Shown: piece after piece, positions 29,788 to 39,373 of the stretch
Layout: every line of letters begins with the position of its first letter
How positions within the stretch are numbered: the stretch's first letter is position 1
Assembly (NCBI GenBank): GCA_036655895.1
Contig: JAVVPF010000023.1
Location: 1 to 50,549, forward strand
Length of the DNA: 50,549 bases
Source of the DNA: Cloacibacillus sp.
Lineage (GTDB): Bacteria; Synergistota; Synergistia; Synergistales; Synergistaceae
Direction: 5' to 3'
Notes under the pieces: generated by a model
What the model was told of the DNA's origin: nothing
The model's input: the letters and a program-made list of their open reading frames with translations, nothing else
The model's database searches: none
Translations under genes and position numbers: made by a program

Positions 29788-31428
29788 TTAGCATTTTCTG
29801 CGCATCAGAGCAAATGATGCCAGGAAAAGCAGCGCAAGCGCGGGAATGCCGGCGTTGCAGCCGGAGCTGCCGGCAGTAGGGGGAGTTACCGTTATTGGCG
29901 CGGTGAAGGTCACCTCAAGCGCGTCCCCGGAAATCGGTTCAAAGCTGCCGGCGGCCGCCTTTTCAAAGTCTGTCGCCTTGAGTTTCAGTCTTAGGGTAAG
30001 CTGCGAGTTGCCCGCGGTCAGCGCTTTAACTGTGACGTCCGTTGAGGTAATTGCCGCAGAAGCAACGTCGTCCGTTACGTTCGCGCTTGTTATCTCATAA
30101 TAATTTTCAGGCGAAGCGATATTTGTTCCCGGAAGGAGTTTGGTCTTCACAACGAAACTTTCCCCGGTTTCCATCGTGATTGCCGTGCCCGCGATGTCGT
30201 CACTGAGCGCAGCCGCGACGGTTGTCTGGTTGTAGGCGGTGATGTCAAGAGAGACGACCGCGACAACTTCAGGGTACGCTGTCTTGCCCGTGCCGATGGC
30301 GGGCAGCGCCGCATCAGCTAGAAAACCGCAGTTGGTGATTGTGCCGTAGGGGTCATTAATCCCAGCGATGCCTCCCACGCAGCTGTCTGTGGGATTTGCT
30401 GTGACGACGCCGCTGTTGGTGCAGTTGTTGATTTCGCCGCCGTTATATGCAGCGATGCCGCCGACGAAGCTATACGTACCATTTGCCGTTACTTTGCCGC
30501 TGTTGGCGCAATTGCTGATTGTGGCGCCTGTGTTCCCTGCGATGCCTCCGGCAGTTATGCCGGCGACCGCGCCGCTGTTGGTGCAGTTGCTGATTGTGAC
30601 GCCGGGGTTCGCCGACCCGGCGATGCCGCCGCTAGAACCGCCTTGTGAGGTCGCCGTAACGTCGCCGTTGTTTGTGCAGCCGGTAACTGTGCCGCTTGCC
30701 TGCCCAACGATGCCTCCGCCTTGACTTAAGTCGCCATCGACTGTGATCTTGCCGCTGTTTGTGCAGTTGGTGATCGTGCCGCCGTCGTTAAATCCTGAGA
30801 TGCCGCCTGCCATGCTATATTGGCCGTTTGGCGTGACCGTACCGCTGCTTGTGCAGTTGGCGACGGTGCCGGAGTTGTAGCCTATTATGCCGCCGGTAAG
30901 GACGATGATATTGTTGGCCCCGGCTTTATAAGATTCGTTCGTGACATCGGCGGAGACGGTGAGGTTTTTAACCGTGCCGCCCGAGTCTACGATGCCAAAA
31001 AGTGCGGCGGCTGTATAGATTCCATGCTGGTCAGGGAAGGCGGAAACCACGACCGCGTCTTTTGAGTCGACGGTGAAGTTGGTAACTGCGTGTCCTGCGC
31101 CGTCAAAGACGCCGGCGTAGGCGCAGTTTGCGGTTGTTGTTGGTTGTTCCGCGCTGAAATCTTCCGAAAGTATCTTTTCGCCTATTGGTTTCCAGTGCGA
31201 GCCGCCCATGTCGATGTCTGCCGTTAGCTTTGCGTCAAGCGATACTTCGCCGCTGTTGACTCTGTCTCTGAATGCCGCAAGCTCTTCCGCCGTGGCTATT
31301 TTTAAGACCTCTGCCTCTGCCGTCGGCTCCACGCTGGCCGTCTGCGCCCAACCCGCCGTTATCAGCAGCACCGCCGCAATCGCCGCCAGCAGATAAAAGT
31401 ATCCGCCTTTGATCGTATTTATCATCAT
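29788..31428 (-). CDS. Cell-surface GLUG-repeat protein with Synerg-CTERM sorting signal
   Basis: A protein of 546 residues starting at ATG 31428, 8 bases after GGAGG. A signal segment (YFYLLAAIAAVLLITAGWA) is followed by a short region, then from about residue 110 to 370 a run of GLUG-type repeats with recurring G-G-I-x-G and I-x-N-C-T-N-S-G patterns, expected to form a beta solenoid. The C-terminus has SSGCNAGIPALALLFLASFA followed by LMRRKC, matching the Synergistota-specific Synerg-CTERM tripartite anchor (Cys-containing motif, hydrophobic helix, basic tail). It is probably displayed on the cell envelope, perhaps as an adhesin. Confidence 0.85.
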   Translation of the reverse strand: MMINTIKGGYFYLLAAIAAVLLITAGWAQTASVEPTAEAEVLKIATAEELAAFRDRVNSGEVSLDAKLTADIDMGGSHWKPIGEKILSEDFSAEQPTTTANCAYAGVFDGAGHAVTNFTVDSKDAVVVSAFPDQHGIYTAAALFGIVDSGGTVKNLTVSADVTNESYKAGANNIIVLTGGIIGYNSGTVANCTSSGTVTPNGQYSMAGGISGFNDGGTITNCTNSGKITVDGDLSQGGGIVGQASGTVTGCTNNGDVTATSQGGSSGGIAGSANPGVTISNCTNSGAVAGITAGGIAGNTGATISNCANSGKVTANGTYSFVGGIAAYNGGEINNCTNSGVVTANPTDSCVGGIAGINDPYGTITNCGFLADAALPAIGTGKTAYPEVVAVVSLDITAYNQTTVAAALSDDIAGTAITMETGESFVVKTKLLPGTNIASPENYYEITSANVTDDVASAAITSTDVTVKALTAGNSQLTLRLKLKATDFEKAAAGSFEPISGDALEVTFTAPITVTPPTAGSSGCNAGIPALALLFLASFALMRRKC

Positions 31429-31601
31429 TAAGCAATCCTCCAAATATTTATTGACCGACATTAAGTAAGGCCGGTACAACCGCGTCGGTTTCTTATTATA
31501 TCACCGAGAGGGGCTATCCTTTTTTCAGCGCTTCGCACGCTGCTTCGCCGGTGGTCAAGGCTTTATATCGGGTTGTTCTTTTGTGGCGCTATCTTTTGCC
31601 T

Positions 31602-34600
31602 TTATTTATATTTTGTGATGTCACGCAGCGAGAGGAGGCAGTATCTTTTGCCGTCGGCGCGTTCGGCCATCATTACCGCGCTTATCAGGCCGCTGAAGCC
31701 GTCGGGCTCCATTATTTTTTCCACTTCGTGGCTTTGCAGGCCGTGTTCTTTTATGTAGACGGCGGGGCAGTCGGCGCAGGGGGCGTCGCGGCCCAGCAGA
31801 GCTTTGTAGCAGAGGTCTTTTTGTTTTAAGTCCTTTGCGAAGCGAAGCAGCGACGGGCAGAAGTAGGTGAGCTGGAAGGTGTCCGCGTCTATCGCGTAGA
31901 CCCACTGGCGCGTGTTGTTCAAGAGCGAGTTGAATATTTCGGAGCTTTCGCGCTCACGTTCTCTTGCGCGTTCTTTTGCGATGAAGGCGCCGAAGATGTT
32001 GCCTATCATCGAGATTGTCTCGCGTTCTTCGTCGGTGGGGGCGGGCCGCCCGTCTGTGACGCATTCGTCCATGCCGATGAAGCCGGTCACTTCGCCGCGT
32101 TCCATGAAGGCGCAGGAGATCATCGCCTTTACGCCTTCGCCGTGCAGTTTTGCCGCGCCGTTTTCGTCGAGGATCGCCTCCGGCCGCGGCAGGTAGGCTA
32201 GGTCGCTCTGCGCGAAACGCACTTCGGGCATGAGGTACCACGGGATGGCCATGTCCGTGTAGTCGCCGCTTACGGGGGCGATGTCAGCGCGCGTCCATTC
32301 CCATGGCATGTTGAGCCTGCCGTTTTCGAGGTCGTATTCTATGATGTAGCACCTGCTGGCGTTGAAGTAGCGCCCCGCTATGCCCATGCAGAGCTGTATG
32401 GCCTCCGCCGCGGATTTTGAGGTGTAGAGCATTTTTAATATGTATTCGCAGAGGTTGTCTCTGAATGATTTTGGCTTTGCGGCAAGCTCCGGCAGGTCGA
32501 ACGCGGTCTTTGGCTGTTTTTTCGCGGCGCTTTTGGCCGCGGCATCGTCGTAGAGCGCGCAGCGGTTTTTGCCGGAAAGTTTTGCCGAATAGAGCGCGGA
32601 GTCGGCTTTTTCGTAGAGCGATACGAAGTCGGCCGCGTCGCGTGGGTAGAGGGCGGCGCCTATGCTGCAGGTGACGTGCCATTCCCGCAAGCTTCCGCCC
32701 TCAAGCGCGTTCTGCGGCAGCGCGGATAGCAGCTCTTCCGCTTTTTTTATGACTGCTTCTCCGTCGCTTACGTTTTTCATGAGCGCCATAAACTCGTCTC
32801 CGCCTATGCGGCCTACGATGTCGCCGCCACGGAAGGTTTTTCTGAGTATGCCGCCAAGTTCGGAGAGCATGATGTCGCCGAAGAGGTGCCCGTAGGTGTC
32901 GTTTATTCCTTTGAAGTTGTCTATGTCTATTACAAAGAGAGCGGCGGGGTTTGCGTTTTTGCCTTCGAGGTAGTCCGTTATGAGGCGTTCCGTTGTGCCT
33001 TTGTCCTGAAGGCCGGTGAGGTCGTCCGTTTCGGCGCGGAGCATGAGCGCCTGCCGCGCTTTGACGTCTTCGTCTATGTTTTTTACGATGCCGAGTATTC
33101 GGACGGGACGTCCGTCCTTATCGCGGATGACGCGCGCGTGGAGGCCGCACCATGTGTAGCCGCCGCAGAGGGGCTTTAGGCGCATCTCCATTTTGCCGTT
33201 GTCGGCGGCGCCTGTGAGAAGAGACTCTACGAGCGCGTCAAACTGCGGCCAGTCCTCTTTGTGTATTTTTTGCCCGAGGCCCAAGTTTTTGCGCACGTTC
33301 TCGCCGTGGTCTGTTCCGCCGTAGGTTTCGACGTATTTCGGGGAGCAGTAGAGCGTGTCGCGCACGAGGTCCCAGTCGAAGATGTATTCTTCGGTGTTTT
33401 CCATGACTATGCGGTGGCGCTCTTCGCTCAGCGCCAGCTCTTCCTGCGTCTGGCGGCTTCGCGTTATGTCGCAGACGATGGAGTAGATGTAGTCTGCGTC
33501 TTCCACGCGGACTATGCGGCTTGTCCCGCGCACCCAGATGACGTCGCGGCCGCGGTCTATGCGGTGTTCTATCTCAAAGAAGTCGTGTTCTTTTTGCTGG
33601 CGCGCCGCTTCGTCCAGGACCATCTGCCTGTCGTCGGGGTGGATGGTGTTCAAGACTTTTCTGTCGTATTTTTTTGCAAATTCTTCGTCGTCGGCGCAGC
33701 CCAGAAGCTCGAGGAAGCCTCGGCTCAAGCTGACGAATTTCGGGTCGTCGCCTACCGTGCAGACGGAGACGCCTCCTGGCACGTTTTCGCTTATCGCCTC
33801 AAGCGCCTTTTTGGATCTTTCTATCTCTTTGATGTTGCTGCGGAGTATGGTTATTATCGTCGTCATTAAAATAAGCAGAGCAAGCGCCACTACGCCTGAG
33901 ACGAAAAGCCCGGCGCGCGTGAATCCGGCAAACCGGAAGGCGAGCGCGTCGTATGGCACGACGGCCATCATGTACCAGTCGTTTATTCCGACGGGCGCGT
34001 AGTACATGAGCCTGCGCGAGCCTTTGAAGGTGAATTTGTAGAGGCCGCCGCGGCCTTGCGCCATGTCGCTTTTTATCGCCTCTTTGCTCTTTGAGCGGTC
34101 GCTTTCTTCGGCCTCCGTTATGTCAAAGACGTTGGGGTGTTCGTTGTAGGTGCCGGAGGGGCGTTCTGTCGGCGGCTGTATGACGTTGCCGGTTTTGTCC
34201 ACTATGAAGAAGAAGCCCTGGCGGCCGTAGACGGGCGCGTCGAATATATGGCGCATTCTTTGTTCGCTGTAGGTTTTCGTGAGGACGCCGCGCACTTCGC
34301 CGGAGCGGACGATGGGGGCTGCGAAGACGACGGCACGCGCTCCGTCATGGCGCGAGATTTCGACCTGAGATATGGAGCTTTCGCCCGCCTTTGCCTTTTG
34401 GAAATATTCGCGGTCCGCAAGCCGCACGAAGCGGCCGTCTGTCGTCTTTGCCTTTCCGTTCATGTCGATGACGGCGAAGGAGGCGCCGTCGCCCGCGTCT
34501 TTTTTCAGGACGGAAAGGACTTCGTCCGACCATAGGTCGTCGTACCGGCTTACGAAGTTTGCGGAAAGCTTGACCGCGGAAAGCAGGTCTTTCGTGTGGT

Positions 34601-34769
34601 GGGCTATGTAGCGCACGCCGGTCTTTGTGAAGCTTTCAAGGGAGGTGCGGGCTTCGTTTTCTATGCTGCTTCGTATGATGAAGACAAACCACGCTGAGGC
34701 GGAGATAAATGCGATAAATACGAGCACCGCCGCCGAAACTATTTTTGCGGTGTTTGAAAGCGGTTTCAC
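31602..34769 (-). CDS. Membrane-bound diguanylate cyclase with dCache, PAS, GGDEF, GAF and C-terminal PAS domains
   Basis: A protein of 1055 residues. Order: TM helix (8-30), dCache periplasmic sensor (about 35-275, with FVRLADREYFQKA), TM helix (about 280-305), two PAS domains (about 325-560), GGDEF domain (about 570-735), GAF (about 785-930) and a terminal PAS-like domain with Cys residues (DAPCADCP). The active-site motif is intact (GRIGGDEF near 656), and an RxxD inhibitory site (RGGD) lies five residues before it, so cyclic-di-GMP synthesis with product inhibition is predicted. It overlaps the upstream EAL gene by four bases (ATGA). Confidence 0.93.
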   Translation of the reverse strand: MKPLSNTAKIVSAAVLVFIAFISASAWFVFIIRSSIENEARTSLESFTKTGVRYIAHHTKDLLSAVKLSANFVSRYDDLWSDEVLSVLKKDAGDGASFAVIDMNGKAKTTDGRFVRLADREYFQKAKAGESSISQVEISRHDGARAVVFAAPIVRSGEVRGVLTKTYSEQRMRHIFDAPVYGRQGFFFIVDKTGNVIQPPTERPSGTYNEHPNVFDITEAEESDRSKSKEAIKSDMAQGRGGLYKFTFKGSRRLMYYAPVGINDWYMMAVVPYDALAFRFAGFTRAGLFVSGVVALALLILMTTIITILRSNIKEIERSKKALEAISENVPGGVSVCTVGDDPKFVSLSRGFLELLGCADDEEFAKKYDRKVLNTIHPDDRQMVLDEAARQQKEHDFFEIEHRIDRGRDVIWVRGTSRIVRVEDADYIYSIVCDITRSRQTQEELALSEERHRIVMENTEEYIFDWDLVRDTLYCSPKYVETYGGTDHGENVRKNLGLGQKIHKEDWPQFDALVESLLTGAADNGKMEMRLKPLCGGYTWCGLHARVIRDKDGRPVRILGIVKNIDEDVKARQALMLRAETDDLTGLQDKGTTERLITDYLEGKNANPAALFVIDIDNFKGINDTYGHLFGDIMLSELGGILRKTFRGGDIVGRIGGDEFMALMKNVSDGEAVIKKAEELLSALPQNALEGGSLREWHVTCSIGAALYPRDAADFVSLYEKADSALYSAKLSGKNRCALYDDAAAKSAAKKQPKTAFDLPELAAKPKSFRDNLCEYILKMLYTSKSAAEAIQLCMGIAGRYFNASRCYIIEYDLENGRLNMPWEWTRADIAPVSGDYTDMAIPWYLMPEVRFAQSDLAYLPRPEAILDENGAAKLHGEGVKAMISCAFMERGEVTGFIGMDECVTDGRPAPTDEERETISMIGNIFGAFIAKERARERERESSEIFNSLLNNTRQWVYAIDADTFQLTYFCPSLLRFAKDLKQKDLCYKALLGRDAPCADCPAVYIKEHGLQSHEVEKIMEPDGFSGLISAVMMAERADGKRYCLLSLRDITKYK

Positions 34770-37700
34770 TGCGCGTCTCCGTCCTTTGCCCCGTCTGCGT
34801 CCGCCGCGCGCCTTGTTTCACCGGGGGGCGCCACCTTTTCGTCGGTGCCGACGGCCTTTATGAATTTGCCGTTTATGTCGTAGACGGCGGTGAGCCGGAG
34901 CGTCTCCCAGTAGTAGAGGCCGTCGTCATATTTCAGCCGGATGGTGCATGAGGCGGTCTGTGCGCCGTCCGCTATCGCCTTGTGCATCGCGATAAACTGC
35001 TCCGCGTCGTCCGGGTGCGTGATGTCCAGGTCGAGCCACGACTCAGGATAGTTCGTCAGCACCTTGGGGTTGTGGAAGCCGGGCTGCATTTTTCCAAATT
35101 CGCGCGCAACGCGCTCCTTTGGGAAATACTGCCAGATGTTCATGTTTGTGAGCGTGAAGGCGGCCCGCAGCGTCTCTTCGCTTTCGTAGAGCGCGGTTTC
35201 GAGCGCTTTTTGCTCCGTCACGTTTTCTATCGCGGCAAAGAGGACGTATCTGTCCATCGACTTTGCGAGAAGCCGCAGCCTGATGCGCAGCCAGACGTAG
35301 CAGCCGCCGGCTTCGTTGCGGCTCCACCGCGCAAGCGCTTCGGTCTCCTCGTCCTCTGTGGCCGCTTTTTCCACCGCGGCGCGGAAAGGCCCTCTGTCAT
35401 CGCTAAAGAGCAGCGGAGTCACGTCTTTTGAGTATTTTAAAAATTCGTCCCGCGTCATGCCGCCTATGACGTTGAAGAATTTTTCATTGGTTTGCAGCGG
35501 CTCTAGTATGCCGTCGTGATATTCAAAGATGGCGGCGGCGTCCATGATGCTGTTGAAGATGAGCGTGTGCTGCGCCTTCGGGTCCCAGAATTTGTTTGCA
35601 AGCGGCGCGCCCTTTGATTTTTGCGGCGCGGGATGCTCCTCAGTGGCGCTTTCTGAAAGCAGCGCGCGAAATTCGTCTACCGGCAGCGGCTTTGAATAAA
35701 GATAGCCCTGCGCCAAAAGACAGCCGATGCTCTTTAAATAGTCCGCCTGTTCCTGCGTCTCTACGCCCTCGGCAAGCACGGGCAGGTCCAGCCATTTCGT
35801 CATTCGCACGACGGAGTTCAGTATGTTTCCGCCGCGCTCCGTGTCGCCGCTGTCCGCTATGAATTTCATGTCGAGCTTCAGCAGATCCACCGGCATGTCC
35901 TTCAGCGCGTTAAGCGAGGAGTATCCGCTTCCGAAGTCGTCCATCTCAACTTTGAAGCCGTGCGCCTGTAGCTCCTTCGCTATGCTTATTATCTGCTCCG
36001 GGTCCTCCATGTAGGCTGACTCCGTGATTTCAAGCTTCAGCAGCTCGGGGCGCAGCCGATATTTCTGAACGAGCGCGACAAGCGTGGAGACGAGGTTTGT
36101 GTTGTAGATGTCTATGCGCGAGAGGTTCAGCGCGACGGGCACGTTCGTATATCCCTCGTCCTCCCATTTGCGCAGCAGGCGGCAGGCGCCCTCGAACATA
36201 TAGAGGTCAAGCTGCGTTATGAAGCCGTTTTTCTCAAAGAGAGGGATGAAGGCATTGGGCAAGAGGTATCCCTTGCGCGGGTGGAGCCAGCGCACGAGCG
36301 CCTCCGCGCCTACTATCGCGCCGGTGGTCAGGTTGTACTGCGGCTGGAGCCACAGCTCGAACTGTCCGTTGTTGAGCGCGGGCCTCATGTCGTTTATTAT
36401 CTCCTGCTCGTAGAGCAGATGGTCGCGGAAACGGTCGTCGTAGAAGGCGCATATTTTTTCATATCCACCCTTGACCGAACGCTGCGCGATGCCGGCGCGG
36501 TCGCACATCAGCTCCACCGGCACCGTTCTGTCGTCTATGACGTAGATGCCGATGTTTGGCACGAACTCGAAATCGTACCCGTAGCGGCTCAGCCCATCTG
36601 TCATTTTTTGCGCGAGGTGTTCTGCGTCGAGCAGTTCAAGCGGCACGCAGAGCACGAAATTGTCCGCGTAGAGCCGTCCGCAGAGGCCGCGCCCGCGCAG
36701 AGCGTCGTTCGTGTCTTTGCCTATGGCGCGAAGCAGGCCGTTGCCGCCGGCCATGCCGTAGATGTCGTTGAAGACTTTAAAGCGCGCGATGTCCCAGCAG
36801 ATGATGGCGTACTTGCCCGACGGGTCCGCGTCCAGCATCTCGCGCGTGCGCGCAAAAAAGGTGTGCCTGTTGAAGACCGGCGTCACAGTGTCGTATTCGG
36901 CAAGGGCGCGCAGCTCCTCCATCGCGTTTTTGAGCGGCGAGATGTCCGTTATGACGCTGTTTATGCGCACTGCGCCGTCCGTGTCTACAAATTTGCGGCC
37001 CGTGTCCTGCACCCAGATGAAGGAGCCGTCCTTTTTGCGCACGCGGTATTGCTCCTGATATTCGCAGCCGCGTTCAAGCGCCGCCCTTATCCGCGAATAA
37101 AGCGGCCCCGCCTCGTCCGCCGGGATTAGGCTTGCAAAAAAGCCGTGCGCCTCGCGCGCAAACTCTTCTGCGGAATAGCCAAGCAGCTGGCAAAGGTTGT
37201 CGCTCGTATATTTCAGCGTTAGCTTTTCGTCGGCCTCCCTCACGGAGAGGCCCGCCGCCATGCTCTCCGTCATGAGGCGGATGACCTCGCCCTGTTTTTT
37301 CACAGCTGTGAGCGTGTCTCTGTATCTGTTGCGGCTTATCGTAAGGCGGATGAAGAAGGCGCCTCCCAGGATCAGGAGGCAAAGAAGCGCCATGGCGCTC
37401 TGCCCGGGGTGCGCGTATAAAAATTCTACAGGCGAAAAGCGCGCCTTGTTTACGGTGTTCGCGTTTATTATTTTGGAAAGGTCGTCCTGCGGCAGGCTTT
37501 CAAGCGACTTGTTGATGATGGAAAGCAGCGTCGGCCCCGCCTCTTTTGAGACGGCCACGGAGACGTTCTCCGTTATGCCGGCCATGTTTCTGAAATCAAG
37601 AGTGCGGTATCTTTCCTGAAGCAGATAATATTCCGCGACGTAGAAATTGGCTACGGTGAAGCGCGCCTCCCCCGTAAGCACCGCGTCGAGGCACTCGCGT

Positions 37701-38923
37701 ATCGTCTCAAAATAGACGGCGTTAGTCTGCGGGTGCCGCTCCATATATTTTTTTGTCACGTAATAGCCTTTAGGCAGCGCCGCCGTATACTCCGCGTCGC
37801 TAAAGGAGGGGGAGATGACCATGACGACGGGGCTTTCAAGCACAGTCTGCGAGATGTTCGCGCCCTGCTCGCCAGCCCAGCCGAAATCGTGGTTTATGGC
37901 GGTCATCATCTGCACGTCGCCATTTTGGTAGATGTCGGAGGCCTCTTCAAAGCCGTTTCCCGGCACGAACTCAAACTTCATCCCCGTAGTGCGGCTGACG
38001 TTTTTTAAAATGTCGCTCATGATGCCCGCATACTGGCCCGTCTCTTCGTCGCGGAACTCAATGGGCTGCCACGCCGCGTCATAGACGGCGCGTATCGTCC
38101 GATGCGTTTTTATATATTCAAGCTCTCTTTTGGAAAATACGGGCGAGTGTCCGCCCGCCCCGCCGAAATAGTGGATGGCGAGCCGCTTGTCGAAAAACGG
38201 CTCGTAAAGTTTTATCTGCGAGATGGCGTAGTCCAGCCCGTCCCTTATTGTTTTATTGCCCTTCGTCACGCCGAAGAAAAACGGAGTGATGGCAAAATCT
38301 GCAATGACGCGGTAGCCGTTGATGCTCCGCGACGCACTTGTTATTGCCGCGTCTATGCGTCCTGCGTCAAGCGCCGCAAGCATCGCCTTCGGCGTTGCGA
38401 ACTTTACGATGTGCGCGCTAAAGCCGTTTCTTGCGGCGTACTCCTCAAACTGCCTCTGGCGCGGCGTGCGCGCGTTGTCCATGCCCCTGATGTCGCCGAT
38501 GGCGAGGCCGTCGAACGCGCCGAAATCCTCGTAGGCGAGAGTGGTGTTGCCGCCGGGCACGATGAGCCTCGTGCCTCCGACGCCCGCCTGCTGCGTCGTG
38601 AAGTCATATTTCAGCTCACGCTCCGGCGTGCGCGTAAGCGTCGGCAGAATGTCGATCTCGCCGCGCACAAGCATCTTTTCAAGCTCCGCGAACGGCGCGC
38701 GGATAAACTCATACTTCCAGCCCGTGTACTGCGCTATCGCCTGCAAATACTCATAGGTGTAGCCGGTGTATCTGCCGCGTCCGTCCACGCCCTGCAGCCC
38801 GTCCACAACGTAATAGCCGACGCGTACGACGCGGGAAGCGTTTGCGGAAACGCACCCCGCGAACGCGAAAATAATTGTAAAGACCAACAGAAAGACCAGT
38901 CGAAACCCAGCCCGCTTCTTCAT
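34766..38923 (-). CDS. Cyclic-di-GMP phosphodiesterase with two periplasmic SBP_bac_3 sensors, PAS, degenerate GGDEF and EAL domains
   Basis: A protein of about 1385 residues. Order: signal segment, two extracellular solute-binding (SBP_bac_3) domains (about 35-250 and 275-505), TM helix (about 515-535), PAS (about 560-680), GGDEF-like domain whose active site reads YADNF instead of GGDEF (about 750), EAL domain (about 865-1115), and two more PAS domains. The EAL catalytic residues are present (EALVRW, LEITES, MDDFGSGYSS, LKLDMKFI, EGVETQEQ), so it should hydrolyse cyclic-di-GMP. ATG 38923 is preferred over GTG 38935 because GGTGA lies 8 bases upstream. The SBP domains probably bind amino acids. 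Confidence 0.92.
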   Translation of the reverse strand: MKKRAGFRLVFLLVFTIIFAFAGCVSANASRVVRVGYYVVDGLQGVDGRGRYTGYTYEYLQAIAQYTGWKYEFIRAPFAELEKMLVRGEIDILPTLTRTPERELKYDFTTQQAGVGGTRLIVPGGNTTLAYEDFGAFDGLAIGDIRGMDNARTPRQRQFEEYAARNGFSAHIVKFATPKAMLAALDAGRIDAAITSASRSINGYRVIADFAITPFFFGVTKGNKTIRDGLDYAISQIKLYEPFFDKRLAIHYFGGAGGHSPVFSKRELEYIKTHRTIRAVYDAAWQPIEFRDEETGQYAGIMSDILKNVSRTTGMKFEFVPGNGFEEASDIYQNGDVQMMTAINHDFGWAGEQGANISQTVLESPVVMVISPSFSDAEYTAALPKGYYVTKKYMERHPQTNAVYFETIRECLDAVLTGEARFTVANFYVAEYYLLQERYRTLDFRNMAGITENVSVAVSKEAGPTLLSIINKSLESLPQDDLSKIINANTVNKARFSPVEFLYAHPGQSAMALLCLLILGGAFFIRLTISRNRYRDTLTAVKKQGEVIRLMTESMAAGLSVREADEKLTLKYTSDNLCQLLGYSAEEFAREAHGFFASLIPADEAGPLYSRIRAALERGCEYQEQYRVRKKDGSFIWVQDTGRKFVDTDGAVRINSVITDISPLKNAMEELRALAEYDTVTPVFNRHTFFARTREMLDADPSGKYAIICWDIARFKVFNDIYGMAGGNGLLRAIGKDTNDALRGRGLCGRLYADNFVLCVPLELLDAEHLAQKMTDGLSRYGYDFEFVPNIGIYVIDDRTVPVELMCDRAGIAQRSVKGGYEKICAFYDDRFRDHLLYEQEIINDMRPALNNGQFELWLQPQYNLTTGAIVGAEALVRWLHPRKGYLLPNAFIPLFEKNGFITQLDLYMFEGACRLLRKWEDEGYTNVPVALNLSRIDIYNTNLVSTLVALVQKYRLRPELLKLEITESAYMEDPEQIISIAKELQAHGFKVEMDDFGSGYSSLNALKDMPVDLLKLDMKFIADSGDTERGGNILNSVVRMTKWLDLPVLAEGVETQEQADYLKSIGCLLAQGYLYSKPLPVDEFRALLSESATEEHPAPQKSKGAPLANKFWDPKAQHTLIFNSIMDAAAIFEYHDGILEPLQTNEKFFNVIGGMTRDEFLKYSKDVTPLLFSDDRGPFRAAVEKAATEDEETEALARWSRNEAGGCYVWLRIRLRLLAKSMDRYVLFAAIENVTEQKALETALYESEETLRAAFTLTNMNIWQYFPKERVAREFGKMQPGFHNPKVLTNYPESWLDLDITHPDDAEQFIAMHKAIADGAQTASCTIRLKYDDGLYYWETLRLTAVYDINGKFIKAVGTDEKVAPPGETRRAADADGAKDGDAQ

Positions 38924-38935
38924 ATTTTTCTTCAC

Positions 38936-39373
38936 CGCTCACACCGGGCATAGCCGGAATAATAGACCGCTGTAACAGCCGTGCAGCGCCGATACGCAAA
39001 ACCTGAAATTAATAGAACGATCACCAGAAACAATCAATAAAAACAATTAAGAATTGATAACGCCTCTATTGTAGCACCTATTTGCGGCAATTTGCAGCAC
39101 TTTTTTTGCAAAACCCACACCACGGCAAGAGCTCCTGCACTGGCGCGCAGGGCGTCTTCGACGAGCGTTGCGGCAAATGGGCCGACGTGCTTTTGCAAGC
39201 CCGGCGGCGAATTTCTGGCGCGGATAATTATTTTTGCGTTCTTAATAACAAGCGTCGTTTCGTACAACATGCGGCGCCGAAGGCGCGCGTCCTTCCAGTC
39301 TCAGCACGCCGCTTATAAAGACGTTGAAGCTTGCGGAGCTGTTTGAGAAGATGGGCACAGTCGAGGGGGGTGT
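38936..39373. other. Intergenic region upstream of the c-di-GMP operon
   Basis: No gene is supported. A TGCTACAAT extended -10 element reads on the minus strand at 39076-39068 and could drive the EAL/GGDEF operon with a leader of about 140 bases. On the plus strand 39290-39370 one frame reads LIKTLKLAELFEKMGTVEGG, which vaguely recalls an S4 RNA-binding domain but has no start or completion. Confidence 0.3.
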
